NCBI GenBank assembly: GCA_020310875.1
Contig: CM035413.1
Coordinates: 167,116,996 to 167,180,995, forward strand
Length of the DNA stretch: 64,000 nucleotides
DNA from: Ceratopteris richardii
Lineage: Eukaryota > Streptophyta > Polypodiopsida > Polypodiales > Pteridaceae
Direction: 5' to 3'
Shown: positions 12,801 through 25,347 of the stretch, in pieces
Position numbering within the stretch: the first letter of the stretch is position 1
Layout of the letters: each line of letters begins with the position of its first letter
The notes under the pieces: model-generated
The model's input: only the letters and a program-made list of their open reading frames with translations
Told to the model about the DNA's origin: nothing
Databases searched by the model: none
Position numbers and translations under genes: made by a program

Positions 12801-13590
12801 GACACCCCTTCAAATGAAAAATTTATTTTGTGCCTCATTCATTAATCTCTTCAATTTCTTGGGATATGCATTTGTATTCCTCAGCAAGAAGGGGAGTTTT
12901 GTGTTTTGTCTTCTTAATAGATGGCATGTCTTGGAATCATTATAATTTATGGAACATTATCTCCTCCCCCATCTTTTTCACCCAATTGGTAGCCCATTTG
13001 CTTGCATCATGTAGAAATATTGGATGCAGTGTAAGAAGTTTTTTGATTAGAGGAGGCTTTTGTAACCTCGTTCATCACCTTCGTATTATCAAAGGCCACA
13101 AGTGTTTTAAACTTGGTGACTAGTTTCTAAGTATGAGATTTGGTTGTTTGCTCCATCTGCTTCTTGGGTTTCCTTGTTGGTTTTGCCTCAACCATCTTTG
13201 GAAAAGAAGGGAGTTCCATGTTAGCTTTTTGTTTGGGCTATGAATTCAGCCTTTGAGTGCAATTGTAGTACATATATTGAGCACAAACACACTATTTGCA
13301 TTTTTGTGGATACGGCTTATGTACATCCATGTGCTCATTGATATAAGGGTTAAGGTTTTTTTTTTTGCAGAAAATCTTTGATAGGTGTGTTGATATCAAT
13401 GGGGAGTATGTTGGCGTTGCCCTTATTAATCTAACAGATTTGTTCCTCTTCTCCTCAAAGATGTGGCTAAGGTCATCTACCATGCTTTCAGGGCTAGCAA
13501 GAGACCATTCTTCAGATTTTGGACAAACTTAAAAAAGCATGAAATGTCTCTTGGAGAGACTCTCTCCGCAAGATGTACACTGCCCCCACA
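12801..13590. other. Unassigned DNA
   Basis: This lies upstream of the LINE relic on its coding strand. It could hold the eroded N-terminal part of ORF2, but I could not recognise endonuclease motifs. No other feature is seen. Confidence 0.4.
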
Positions 13591-13599
13591 CACACACAA

Positions 13600-13645
<46 letters not shown>
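13591..13645. repeat. Compound microsatellite (AC)n(AT)n
   Basis: About 30 bp of AC repeats, with one AAAC interruption, run into about 28 bp of AT repeats. It has the same order of units as the tract at 6763 but lacks the GT half. Confidence 0.95.
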
Positions 13646-13647
<2 letters not shown>

Positions 13648-16598
13648 TTTTTTCTTTTTTGAGAGTACAATGGATTAGAAAGACACACACACTCGACCTC
13701 ATAAGATAGAGACACCCATCTTGGGGAACTCTGAGGCATCAAACCCCATGTGAGACTTGAACCTTGGCCATACTGCCCATAGATATTGTATGCATTTGTC
13801 TCTCACAAACTGTTGCTCAGAATCCATTTTGTAATGTCTCCTTCTTTATTTTATCTTTCTCTATCGAAAGAGGAAAAGAACACATTATCCTACTAGGACG
13901 ATTCAAATGTGCGTGTGTATGTGTGTGAGAGAGAGAGAGAGCATTATTGTTCTGAGAACGGCAAAGTGAGGTGTCAAGGACACTGAAGACATCACTCCAT
14001 TGGGAGAAGCAGGGAATAGAGAGTGAACACCATCTTCTCATCGAAGGAAAGGAGCCACATATGTCCAAACAAGAGCATGCGTGGGGTCATAGGAAAGAGA
14101 ATGAAGACAACCCATGAAATTAGTAGCATTCATATACAGTCAACACAACATTTTGCTGTATTTGACGTTGTTCTCTCTTTAAGTAGGTGCTTGAATAATT
14201 GCAAGTAAATGCAGTCAACACAATTTTCTTCTACATTGATATACTTTTAATATCGCAATATAATATTGAAAAGCTTGAATAATATATTTTTGGACGTGAA
14301 TAATCAAGCTTGACCATTCTGCACATTTCTGAGCTCATGCTGGAATAGATATAAAAGTGTTTTTTTTCTTTAGCAGCTTCAAATATATTAACAAATGAGT
14401 GGAAGCAATAAAAAACCAAAGAAACAAAGGAGGCCACAAGGCCCATCCTCCCTACCATAGGGAAGCTGACAATGCACCAATAAATACTACGTGGTTGAGC
14501 TAAAGAGCTTGATAATGTTCTGAACCCCTCCAAGGAGGAGTCATTTTCCTTTGAGTATATTGTTCTCAAACACTAAGACCTTTTGTTGCTTGAAAGGAGG
14601 GAGGGGGAGTTCCTAACTCTTCTAGCCAAAAGGTCATGGGAAGACTCAACGTTCTACTCTTGTTTTAATAGCAGTCAAATTTAATCACACATGTGTCCTT
14701 CCATATTTTTTAGATGGCCTCACTTCTCATCGCATTCCATAGGGTGGAGGAGAAGCCAATGGCTTCACACAATAAAGCTTGTTTCTAGTCGATTAGGCAT
14801 TGATAGTTTGAGAGAGCTAAGACTCTCCTACATATGGAATCACTCTTCAGCTGTCATCAATGTCATCAAAATGTATCTAGTTTATTCTGGCTTGAAACTA
14901 GAGGTGCTTCTATTGGCCAAACCCTTTGGAAAAAAGCTTTTTGCCTCTTTGGAGGTTATCATTCTCGACCTTTTTGATGCCAAATATAGGAAACCAAATG
15001 GAGTCTTTTTGTGAGATACCTAGCACCTAGTTTCGATCTTTATTGGCAGTGCAAAAAGAAAGTTCCTTTGAAGTCTCTTTTCAACTAGTGTTGGATCATG
15101 CAAATGATGTATTGAGATTGTCTATTACTTGTATATTTTGTTTTGAGACTTTCATATTCATTTTTATACTATGTAGTTCATTGATTGATGATGTTAGTGC
15201 CTCATGAACAATAGAGGGTCAATTCAAGTTAGTACATTCTTGTTTGACCTTTAACAAGCATGTGGCTAGTATTTTGGAGTCACCAATAGGAAACCTTATC
15301 AAGATGGAAGTGATTAAAGATTTTGCAAGAAGATTACAAGATATTCCCACTCCTAGAGATGCGTAGATGGTATGTGATGAAGCAACCATTAGTATAGAGG
15401 ATGTAGCACATTATAAAATGTTTTAAAGCAAAAAAAGGTATTTTACATAATATTTTTTCTCGCCTTTACAAGGTATCAATAAAGAAAACAACCTCCAATG
15501 AGGATGTCGGTAGTATTCTTGGACACTACTTATATATAGAAGATATTATGCCTATGCCCATTTATCATTCAACTACATCCAAAAAACAGTTGAAAAGTTC
15601 ATCCATAAATGATTCCCTTCTACAAAGGACAATAACATATTCATTGATTGGAGAAACTTCAATAGGAAATGGTTTGATTTTAGAAATCTACCATATTAGG
15701 TATGTCCACTATTGTTACCATGATATTCATTGTATTTGATGTTATATACGTTATGGTAATTTATGCAGATTCTAATACCAAATTGAAGTTTGTGTTGAAG
15801 ATAGACGAATGAAAAATTATAAAGGGACAAGGATTGGTGATATTGAGTGTGACACTCATGAATGAAGCTATGACACATGCCATATGTGATAAAAAGAAAC
15901 AACTCTACCTCTAACTTTACATATAGTTTTCAAGCTAGGAAAGGTATATGGTAGTAAGGTGCTATTGAGGTACCTTAAAAATCCAATGATGTCCTTTCAT
16001 GGATTTTTAGTAGGACCCCATGGATCACTAAGGTGCAAAACTCAACGTAGCACACTTAGGTGATTTTGAGGTAGATTGGTGCTTGGTTCGAGATTTAAAT
16101 ACTATCAAATGCATTCTAGGTTGCAAAAAAGGTGCATGTGCTCTTTATCATTGTCCATATTGCACACAAGGTTATAAACTAACAAAGAGATAACAAAATA
16201 GTATATCTCGTTTAGATGAATACTGAACCTACTTCTAAGGAATGGGATATATCGACAGACCTAATCGTGAAACATTCGATAAAGATTAGAATCCAATTAT
16301 TCCATTTCCATATGTTAATTTTTCCTTTTTCACATTGCATGCCTTCGTGAGAATTATTTATAGATAATTGAAGCTCTATGTATATATAATACACATTTTC
16401 CATGAAGTTAGTTGATGAATCTATAGAAGCTACTAAAAAATTGTATCAGATTCTTAATCTATTTAGTTTTCATGGTGGGAACATAACTCTAGTTGTCAAA
16501 ACATGGTGAATCCCAAGATAGTTTGCAACAAGTATCAATGATAGGGAAAAAGGCTAGAAAATGTTTTAGAAGAGCTATTAGTACTAAAAATAAGAGGT
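13646..16598. other. Unassigned DNA with a possible very degraded coding patch
   Basis: Contains a short GT/GA repeat near 13910-13941. No intact frame longer than about 110 codons has a recognisable domain. Near 16060-16165 a + frame reads DFEVDWCLVRDLN and then HCPYC, which loosely recalls the G-D-x-K ... C-P-Y-C block of some uncharacterised transposon-linked proteins; stops and frameshifts on both sides keep this weak. The rest shows nothing I can support. Confidence 0.4.
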
Positions 16599-17102
16599 TG
16601 TTAGGCTGTCGGATGGGAATAATGTAATTTTATTTTCCATAGTCGCACGCACCAAAAAGGGGTAGCGAATAGATGTAACTCTTACCCATTAATGAAAGGG
16701 CATTACGGTGTTCTTCGGCGAGAGACGGGTTTGCTAGACTGTCTGTCTGGGCGACTGTGCGGAGACGCTGTGTTGCAGATTTGCGGATATCTGGAGTACT
16801 GTTATTCTGTTCTTGTTGAATTGCAGTAATTCATTATTAACATAGTAACATTGTCTTAATATTAATAAATATGTGGGCCTGTGTGATTATTAATTCGCGT
16901 GATAAAATTACTGTGTAAGATAAATTGTAACCAGGACATCGTAACTGTGTAGCGGAAGTTACTGACTTGAAAGTATAGTGACTGTTAGTTGAATAGTTAA
17001 ATTGGGAAAATCAAATAAAGGGCCTCTGCATTGTCAGACCCGTAACCATCCCCAAGAACCCGAAACGAGATTAAAAGCAACTTGGCGAAAGTCCTTTTAA
17101 CA
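16599..17102 (+). repeat. 5' LTR of gypsy element E1 (504 bp)
   Basis: Begins TGTTAGG and ends TTTTAACA; matches 25348-25842 along its whole length with scattered transitions and a small indel near 17070. The following sequence, TGATGCCATCTATGGG at 17104, resembles the TGGCGCC-type primer-binding sites of plant gypsy elements with two transitions. Confidence 0.95.
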
Positions 17103-17212
17103 CTGATGCCATCTATGGGAAGATGGAAATGAATTGGAAATAATGAGTAAGGGAAGAGCAGTATGCAAGACAAGTAGTGGATAATAGTAGCCACTAGTTG
17201 AAGAAGTGATAT

Positions 17213-19400
17213 ATGTCGGTTACTCGTTCCGACGAGTCCTATCCGAAGTATAGGAGAGATCAACATCCTTGGGCAGTTCCAAATTTATTAGGGACACCCC
17301 CAGGTGGTAGAAGTGCAGGCCAACTAAGTCCAGTTACAGAAGGATCGGAGCCGGTCAGTAGAGATTCCAGTGCTAGTTCGGTGACCCATGATGAAATTCC
17401 GATGAATTCCGGTGTGAATCCGGTACTTCCTTGAGAAGGTACAGTGACGTCTGGTTGTACAGAGACGCAGTGCAAAGTTAGTCCAACACTATGTGGTCAG
17501 AATTTGACCATTTTTGGTGATAAAGTTGTGTTACCAAGTGAGACCATTTCCGGTGAAAGGGTAACCTGGTTCAGTGAAAGTTCGAGAAGTTCCGGTGGAA
17601 GTTCGGTACCATTTGGTGGGAATTTGAAATTTTTTGGTGATAGTGCGGTGTTGCCTGGTGGACCCTTATTACGTTCACCACTTTTCGGGGAAAGCCTACC
17701 TAATTTCGATACCAAGGCTGAGGAAAGGCTACTTGATTTAGAGTTTAGTAAGAAATTCAACGACATTTTTGAACCGAAAAGTGAGCAGGCTGATAATACA
17801 GATTTTGAAGGGCAAGAGACACCCCCTCAACATATAGATAACAACATTACTACTCATAATAGCACCATGAGTGGTTCATAGTCACAGCAGCAAACACCCC
17901 CACAGTCGCAACCGTAGTTTCAGCAGCAGCAACAGCAATAGCCACAGCCAATCATTCCACCTCGACCAATTTCGTCCGGGGTGACATATACAAAATTCGG
18001 TGGATTTTCGGGAGATGACCCCGATGCACATGTTCGCACATTCGAGATCAGTTATGCAGTGTTGAATCATCCACCGGATCCGGCGTACAAGGCTATTGTA
18101 TTTCAGGCCACATTGGTTAATGACGCAGCAAGGTGGTTGATTGAATATGATATTAATCATTTCGGTAGTTATGATGATGTGAGAGACGCGTTCTTACAGA
18201 GATTCTGTTTGAAGAAGAACCCTGCAAAAATCTTTGACTATTTGCAGAATAATCGCAGAAACCACACCAGAGTGTCTAGGAGTATGCGACACTGTTTGGA
18301 ACTCACTTAAGGCAGCTACCTACGGCACATGCCAATCTAGCAGATGATGTCATAACACAATGGTTCATTAACGGACTGAATCCACAGTTAAGACAAATCA
18401 TGATCATTTGTTGTGTGGGTGGAATGACATTGGACGCTGTAATTGCGATGGCCTTATAGTTGGAGCACAAAGTTGGAGGTTTTACGGAAGACTTGGAATG
18501 GTTGAAAGCAAGTAAGAACGTAGCTGATGATCCATCCAAACAGGTGTATTGTACTAAGTCCAAGAATCTAGGTCACACCAGCTCTACATATGCCCTCAAC
18601 CAGATATATTGTGCCATCTATAACACAACAGGCCACTCAATAGAAACCTGTGCATATAATGCAAAGGTGTAGGGTAGAGCGGCCGTAAATGTTATAATAT
18701 AGGAACCAGGTCAGCCAGCAACCCATTATGTGCCACGACAATTGCAACCCAATCAGCAGTAGGGATATAGGAACTATCGAGGACCGTGAAGTAATAACTT
18801 TAATCAAAATCGATGGCAAGTAGGTACATCGGTGGAAGGTACTTCCCTCCCACCTCCTCGGTGCCATTTTTGTGGCGAGGTTGGCCATATCCGTAGATTT
18901 TGCAAGGAAGCAGTAGAGTACGACAAAAGGAAGAAGGAACGACAAAATCCGATGACTAACATGGTTTATATTTCCCCAGAGTCACAAGCAGCCATAGTTC
19001 AGACAAGACCAAGTAAACAGTTGCAACCAGTAGCTGAAGTTTTCGAGCCTTGAATTCATGAGCAGCAGCGGATGTTTGCAAAGACTAGTCAATGGACAAC
19101 TAAGGAGACGACTGTGTTTCCTGATCCCATTCCGGCAACACAGGTTCCTCTGCCACAAGCAAGATCGAATGAACAGAACTCTGCCCCAACAACATTAGAA
19201 TCAGCACCAAAATCGGTGATGACCACAGCCTAAACAGATCAGGAATGGGACGTTCTATCCAAGGCTTCAATCACACTCCCTTTCGGATTTTGCTCGCCTT
19301 AGTTCGAGGAGTACGACAGCAATTCCAATAGTAGGTTAGTCCCGGACCTTCTTGTACTCCGGCGACTGCGATCATACAATCGGAGATGGATTCTATGGTG
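17213..19400 (+). pseudogene. E1 gag, with Gln-rich linker and zinc knuckle, decayed
   Basis: An ATG at 17213 opens a frame that continues, through stops at 17432 (TGA), 17879, about 17914 and about 17938 (all TAG), into a typical gypsy Gag core: KFGGFSGDDPDAHVRTFE near 17990, then an ARWLIEYD block near 18128 and a DAFLQRFC block near 18187. A Gln/Pro-rich stretch at 17880-17960 contains two TAGs exactly where Gln codons would be expected. After a frameshift near 18300 the protein continues with Cys/His blocks near 18547-18652 and a clear CX2CX4HX4C knuckle, CHFCGEVGHIRRFC, near 18862. The N-terminal 240 codons are Ser/Gly-rich with recurring GG and VLP words and match no domain I know. Gag would coat the RNA and form the particle; this copy cannot, given more than ten stops. 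Confidence 0.88.
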
Positions 19401-22400
19401 GATCATTCAGTCCCACTGATTACCCTCTGGTATAAAAACCAGAAGATTACCCAAGTTTTAATTGATGGCGGGTCTGGTGTGAATATTGCAACAGCTGCAC
19501 TTTGTAAGAAACTGGGTTAGACCCAAATTGAACCAGTGCAGTTCTTTGTGCGAATGGTAGACCAATCACGAGTCCATCCGGTGGGCTTAGTACGTAACGT
19601 CCCGATAATCCTACAGGGAACCACATTTAAAATGACTTTTGTAGTCCTAGAGCTACCTGAATCTAGCCTCGACTACAACTTACACTTCGGTCGACCATGG
19701 CTAAAGCAAGCCAAGGTCGTACAAGATTGGTCAGCTCAAGAGTTAATTTTCAAAGACAATCACTAGAAATATGTAGTTAAATTGGATGCTATGCAACCTT
19801 GTGATCTTCATGCATGACCATATGTAGCGGAGCTAGTCCATATGTTGGATGGGTTATCTGATGATGAGCAGGAAGCTTTCCTTAAAACCAATAAGGACCT
19901 CATCTCATTAGGTACTGTAGACTTACAGTCGGTAGCAGATACCTCGAATCCAGCAGTTTGTACGATCGTGCCACTGACCGAAGAAGTAGCAGCAGATGCC
20001 GATATAATTATGGATGAATCGACCTTACAACAACTGTTGTAGCCAGCTGATGACTTGGCAAGGCCTCAACAGTTTTATGTACGAGAGGATCAGTTGGTAA
20101 CATACAATTTGGGAGATACGATCAACTCGAGGCCAGTTAAAATCAAGGCCGGATTAGTAGAGAAATTCCAAGAAGATTTGGTACAACTCCTGCGTGAATT
20201 CGCAGACGTCTTCACTTGGGATTACAGAGACATGAAGGGTCTTGACCCACGGATTTATCAACATCGAGTGGTACTAAAACCTGATGTGAGGCCTATCAAA
20301 CAACCTAGTTATAGGATGAACCCTAATTATGCAGCAGAGGTGAAGGCTGAACTTGATGGTTTATTGAAGGTGGGATTTATTGTGCCAATTGAGCATGCTG
20401 AGTGGATATCACCAATAGTAATAGTGCCGAAGAAAAATAAACAGTTGCGTATCTGTGTTGACTATTGGAAACTCAATGCCACCACTGTACAGGATCCGTT
20501 CCCTCTCCCCTTTCTAGATACAATGCTCGACAGGGTAGTAGGTCACGAAATGTATTCTTTTCTGGATGGCTGCAGTGGATATAATCAAGTGAGGATGGCA
20601 GAACAGGATATATCGAAGACATCATTCATCACTAATTGGGGTGTCTATGCTTGCACCGTAATGTGGTTCGGTTTATGGAATGCCCCGAGTACATTCCAAA
20701 GATGTATGCAGGAAGTCTTTTCACCTTACTTGACCACATTTATGCAAGTATATTTGGATGATTTTTCCTTATTTGGTGCCACTTCGGCGCACTTGTATCA
20801 TTTATGGTGCTGCTTTGAAAAATGCCGAGAGTATCGATTATATTTGAATCCTACCAAATCAGTTTTTGCGGTCTCCTGTGGTAAACTGCTTGGCCATATC
20901 ATTTCTAAACAAGGAATACAGGTAGATCCGGATAAAGTAGCCGCCGTGTTGGAGGCACCAGTCCCAAAGACACCGAAAGAAGTTATGCGCTTTCTTGGCC
21001 AAATCCGGTGGCGTGGCAAACATTTACGGTGGTTAGCTCATTTAGCGACACCACTTAATCGGCTTATGACCAACGCTCCACGGTAGTACTCAGGAGTGCG
21101 AAAGTGCATTTGATCGGTTGAAGATCTTATTGACACAGGCACCGATCCTGCAACCACCTGATTGGGATTGACCGTTCCATGTCTTTGTGGATGCATCAGA
21201 TATTGCGATTGGTAGTGCCCTCATGCAACAAACTGGCAACGAGTTTCGGCCTGTATATTATGCGAGCCGCCAATTAGTCCCTGCGGATAGAAATTACTCT
21301 CTAACAGAGCGAGAATGTCTTGGTCTGGTATACTCTGTTAAGAAATTTCGGCATTACTTGCTGGGCCGTAAATTCGATTTCCATGTGGATCATGCCGCAC
21401 TGGTGTATTTGGTCCGGCAGCAGCATTTAGGTGGTAGATTGGCAAGATGGGTTTTACTATTACAGGAGTTCGATTATGAAGTTATTCATCAGCCCAGCAC
21501 AACAAATGCTTTGGCGGATTTTCTATCTCCACTGGATTCTGGTGAGTCTCCGATAGGTGTTGATGACACTACATCGGCTATTTACATCACCGAGACAACT
21601 CCTGAAGGATCTGCAGAACCTCTTGTTGCTCCTACCTATTACGATATGTTAATGGTCTGCACCAAAAAATTGCAGTCTATAGTCGACGATTCTGATTGAT
21701 TGTGGGTCATTTGTATTACATAGATCATACTGGAGTCCTGCTCAGATGTATTCCTCCACATGAATCGGCATCAGTTATTGTTATGGCTCATTCATTACCC
21801 TCTGGGGGACAGTTTGCTGCTAATCTTACTCACCGGAAAATTCTGCAAAGTGGGCTATGGTGGCCTACAATGTACAGAGATGTGGTTCAATTTGTACAGC
21901 ACTGTGATGTTTGTCAACGATCTGGACAAACCTTCTAGCGACACTTCTTTCCCCTACAACATGTCTTACATCTGGAACCTTTTCAGAAGTGGGGTCTAGA
22001 TTTTATTGGCCTAATAACACCACCAATGACCCTCACCAACAATCGATACATATTGACTTGTACAAATTATGCCACTAGGTGGGCGGAAGCGTGGGCTTTA
22101 CGTTCTGCCATAGCTGTTTCGGTGGCAAAATGTTTGATGAAAGATGTCTTCCCTCGATATGGATTACCTCTAGAGATAGTGACGGACCAAGGAACACATT
22201 TTGCAAACCACTTATTGCAAGTACTGACTCAAAATTTTCAGATTGTACACAAATTCAGCTCACCGTACTATCCACGTGCTAATGATCTAGTTGAAAGTAC
22301 CAATAAGACTCTATTGCATATACTCCACAAATTGATCTTGGAATGTACGAAACGTTGGGATCAACTATTACCTGCAGTCTTATGCGCATACCGGACCACG

Positions 22401-22850
22401 TACAAAGTAGCAACCGGCACAACTCCGTTTAAACTTGCTTACGGCATATAAGCTATTTTGCCAATGGAAGTAGTGATACCGAGTCTGTGTGTTGCCTTAG
22501 CTCAGAAATTGCTGCCAAACGAATCTTTGCCATTTTGATTGGATACGCTCAGATCATTGGATGAACAATGCTGGGAAAGTTTCGTGATTCTTTAAGAAGT
22601 TCAGCTCCGTCAAGCCCGTACTCATGATTGTTTCCTCAAAACCCCGGTCTTTACGGTTGACCAACTTGTTTTATTTTATAATGCTAAAGCCAATCGTGTT
22701 GCCAGAAAATTTAAATTATGGTGGTTTGGTCATACCGGATTGCTGAACAAGTGGGACTAGCAACTTTTCGGTTGGCGACCTTAACTGGTGTTCTCCTGCC
22801 AAAAGTGATTAATGGTTCTAAGCTTCGCCCATAACACCAGCCATCTGATA
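19401..22850 (+). pseudogene. E1 pol: protease, RT, RNase H, integrase, decayed
   Basis: Domains in order: retropepsin with VLIDGGSGVNIA near 19455 and the FGRPWLKQAK block near 19690; RT, mostly open from 20055 to 21086, with ISPIVIVPKKN near 20412, the FLDGCSGYNQV block near 20562 and QVYLDDFSLF near 20745 (active site YLDD); RNase H with VFVDASDIAIGSAL near 21185; the integrase zinc-binding region ending HCDVCQRSGQ near 21900; integrase core with LDFIGLITPP near 21998, VTDQGTHFANH near 22180 and a NDLVESTNKT block with the catalytic Glu near 22285; and a GPY/F-like end near 22725. No chromodomain is seen. Stops (for example 19764, 19815, 20040, 21936 TAG, 22449 TAA) and frameshifts near 21086 and 21696 prevent expression. 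It is followed by about 300 bp with no domain and then the extra ORF. Confidence 0.93.
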
Positions 22851-23169
22851 ACCTATGATGTGTACTTAGTCTTTTTCACGTGTCACTTGTTTTTCTTTTT
22901 ATCCCCATATTTTGGTTGACCACTAACCATAATCTTCTCGTTTTGGTATCTAACTATGATTAGTCGCCGCTCTGTGTTATTGTTTTTGATAATGCATGCA
23001 TGCCGTAATTATGAAGGATATTTCTCCAATACGGTGCTATGATTAGGTTTTTGCCGCCGAATGTTTTCCGTGCTCTTACTTAATCTTGGTTTTTCTCCTG
23101 ATAATCACTATTGTGTTTCTGTGATTGTGCGTTCTTTGTCTTCTATGTTCTCGTGTTTACTTGTGCGCC

Positions 23170-25305
23170 ATGGAAGCTCTCGCGAATGTCGCAACCTTCC
23201 GTGCAGGCCTCACTCCCGAAGTGAGTGAGTATTTGGGTATCCGTGGTCTGTTGGCCTTCACTGAATTGCCCTGGCATTCAGTGGAGTGTCATCCATCCCA
23301 CACGTAGATTATTTTTGCTATTGCTGCCACACCTGCTACAGAGTAGTGTTGGCCCATTGCTTATTTACCATCTCGTGTAGTCATTACTTTAGCTACATTT
23401 GCTGAAGCTTTTCGACTCCCTCGGGAAGGATTGGAGAATGGTCCCCTTATTTCCGTGGCCACCATGAAAGAATTGTTCCCCCAGCACTCATCTAATGAGT
23501 ATGCCATTCTTTGCAGACCTGAACCAAAGTGTACAGCTCTGCAGTTTTTGGTAGCCACCCTGAATTTACAAAAATGCACATATGGTACTTCTCGCCCATT
23601 CTATTTGATGATAGATACTGCGTCTCGTGAGCTTGTAAATTTCACCTCTTTCTTTTTTCGATGTATTCACCATGACTGTGTGACGGTTACCAAGCAAATC
23701 GCTAAGCGTGACCTCCCTCGTTCCCGTTTACCCCATCTCCTCACTTTTCTCTTTCCGGTGATCCGAGCTGCGCAACCTCCTCCAACCACTCCCTTCTTAT
23801 TACATGAAGAATCTACTCAAATGCTTGAGGATGAGGATGATGACGATGAAGACCTGCTTCAACTACTTCATCAAAAACACAGATGCGTTAGCCCCTCTGA
23901 AAGTCAGGTGCAGGGATCCACTGTCGGGCACAACACTGAAGTCTTCCACAACACTGCCACTTCCCTCCATGTCGAATCATCAGTCCCCTCTTCTCCGCTC
24001 AACCAGCTGAAACACGGTGCACACCTGGAAGAATCCGAAGAAGTCTCTTCTTGGGCGGACTCTCATCATCAAGATGAGGACACTATGAAAGAAATTGTAG
24101 CCGAAATTATCACAGAAGTGATTACCAATGCTGAGGTCGTGATCGAAAGAGCTGAGGCAACAAATCAGAATACAACCGGAATAATCCTGATGCCAAACAC
24201 TCTTCTCCGCCTTCCTCCACTGACTAACCCTGCTGAGCCCGTTGCAGTGCCTACTAGTGCAATCGTCAATGTACTACCCGAAGCACCCACTCCTCCATCC
24301 TCTTCTCCCGACTACTCTCCACCACCCTCCCCTCATTTGTTGTCTGCCTCTTCCTCCCACCCACTTCCTGCCCTTCCTCCTCCGACTCTGATGTTCAATG
24401 AATTAGAATCTATGGGTCGTCTCCTGATCCAGTTTTCTGAGTAATTACCTCTTCAAATGAAGCTGGCAACCGAGAATATCCGGCAGGAATTGCAAGGCAA
24501 AGTAGATTTGCTTGAAGCAGACATTGCTCCGTTGTAGGAAGAAGCAAATGCGGTCAAAGTAGAGAACCATGTCCTGCAGGTTCAACTTCAACAACTTCAA
24601 GCCCGGATCGCAGAGCAGGACAACTTGATTGCCCAACGAGATGTTGCTCTTGCTGCATTGAATGAAAAGATTGTTCTTTTAGACGCTCGTGCTGCAGAAA
24701 TCGAGCAGTTAAGACAACTGGTGCAGGACAAAGAAGATGCTAGAATTTCTTTGGGTAACTTATTGGAAGAAACTCGTGAAGATCTTGTGCTCGTGACACA
24801 AAAAGGACAGGAAATGGCAGATTTGGCCATGCAGAATACTGAGGAATTAAAGACTGTATCTGCCGAACTCTTTCAGAAGAGTCGTGAATTGGACGCACAG
24901 ACAGGCCGGACACTTCAAATAAAGAAAGAGTTGGAAGGAATCATGAAAGAAAGGGATGCATATTAGAAAACCATCCAATATCAAGCTCAGGAGTTGGAAC
25001 GTAGAGAAAAGCAGCTAGGCGCTCAAGCAGAGAGATTGTCTAGAGTTGATGGCTAAATTGCTGATATGAAGGTCAGACGAGATGCGGCCATCGCCAACGA
25101 ATTCTATTTACAAGAAGCATTTTTGCAAATGCAGACCGATGCGCTAATGAGTCAAGTCATTGCAGCTAGTTCGGTGAGAACAGACACACAATTGGTAGAG
25201 CCAACAACTTTGAAGATTATGCTGGATTCCCTGAAACAAAAGATCACCCCAACATTTAAATTAGCTAGAACCCTATACATACAAGGCATAGTTGATGAGC
25301 CTTAG
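23170..25305 (+). pseudogene. E1 extra ORF downstream of integrase: acidic and Pro-rich linker, long coiled coil
   Basis: A single + frame runs from an ATG at 23170 to a stop at 25303-25305, 711 codons, with no frameshift but six internal stops (23305 TAG, 23344 TAG, 24442 TAA, 24535 TAG, 24964 TAG, 25054 TAA). Residues 1-200 look globular. Around residue 220 there is an Asp/Glu run (DEDDDDEDLL). Residues about 371-411 are Pro/Ser-rich. From about residue 431 to 650 the sequence is dominated by Glu, Gln, Leu, Lys and Arg with heptad-like spacing, a long coiled coil. I see no signal peptide or membrane segment, so it does not look like an envelope protein. Plant gypsy elements of the Tat/Athila type are known to carry extra ORFs in this position; the function is unknown. 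The absence of frameshifts across 2.1 kb suggests it was coding until recently in the element's history. Confidence 0.8.
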
Positions 25306-25347
25306 TTTTATTTTTCTTTGCGGGTTCGAGTCCACCATGCGTGTCAG

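Noticed and set aside
23431-24444. E1 extra ORF as an envelope gene
   Set aside because: No signal peptide, no transmembrane helix and no fusion-peptide-like stretch; it is acidic, Pro-rich and coiled coil.
25323-25333. tRNA gene suggested by a B-box word
   Set aside because: No A box at the right distance, no acceptor, D or anticodon stems, and the T-arm stem does not pair.
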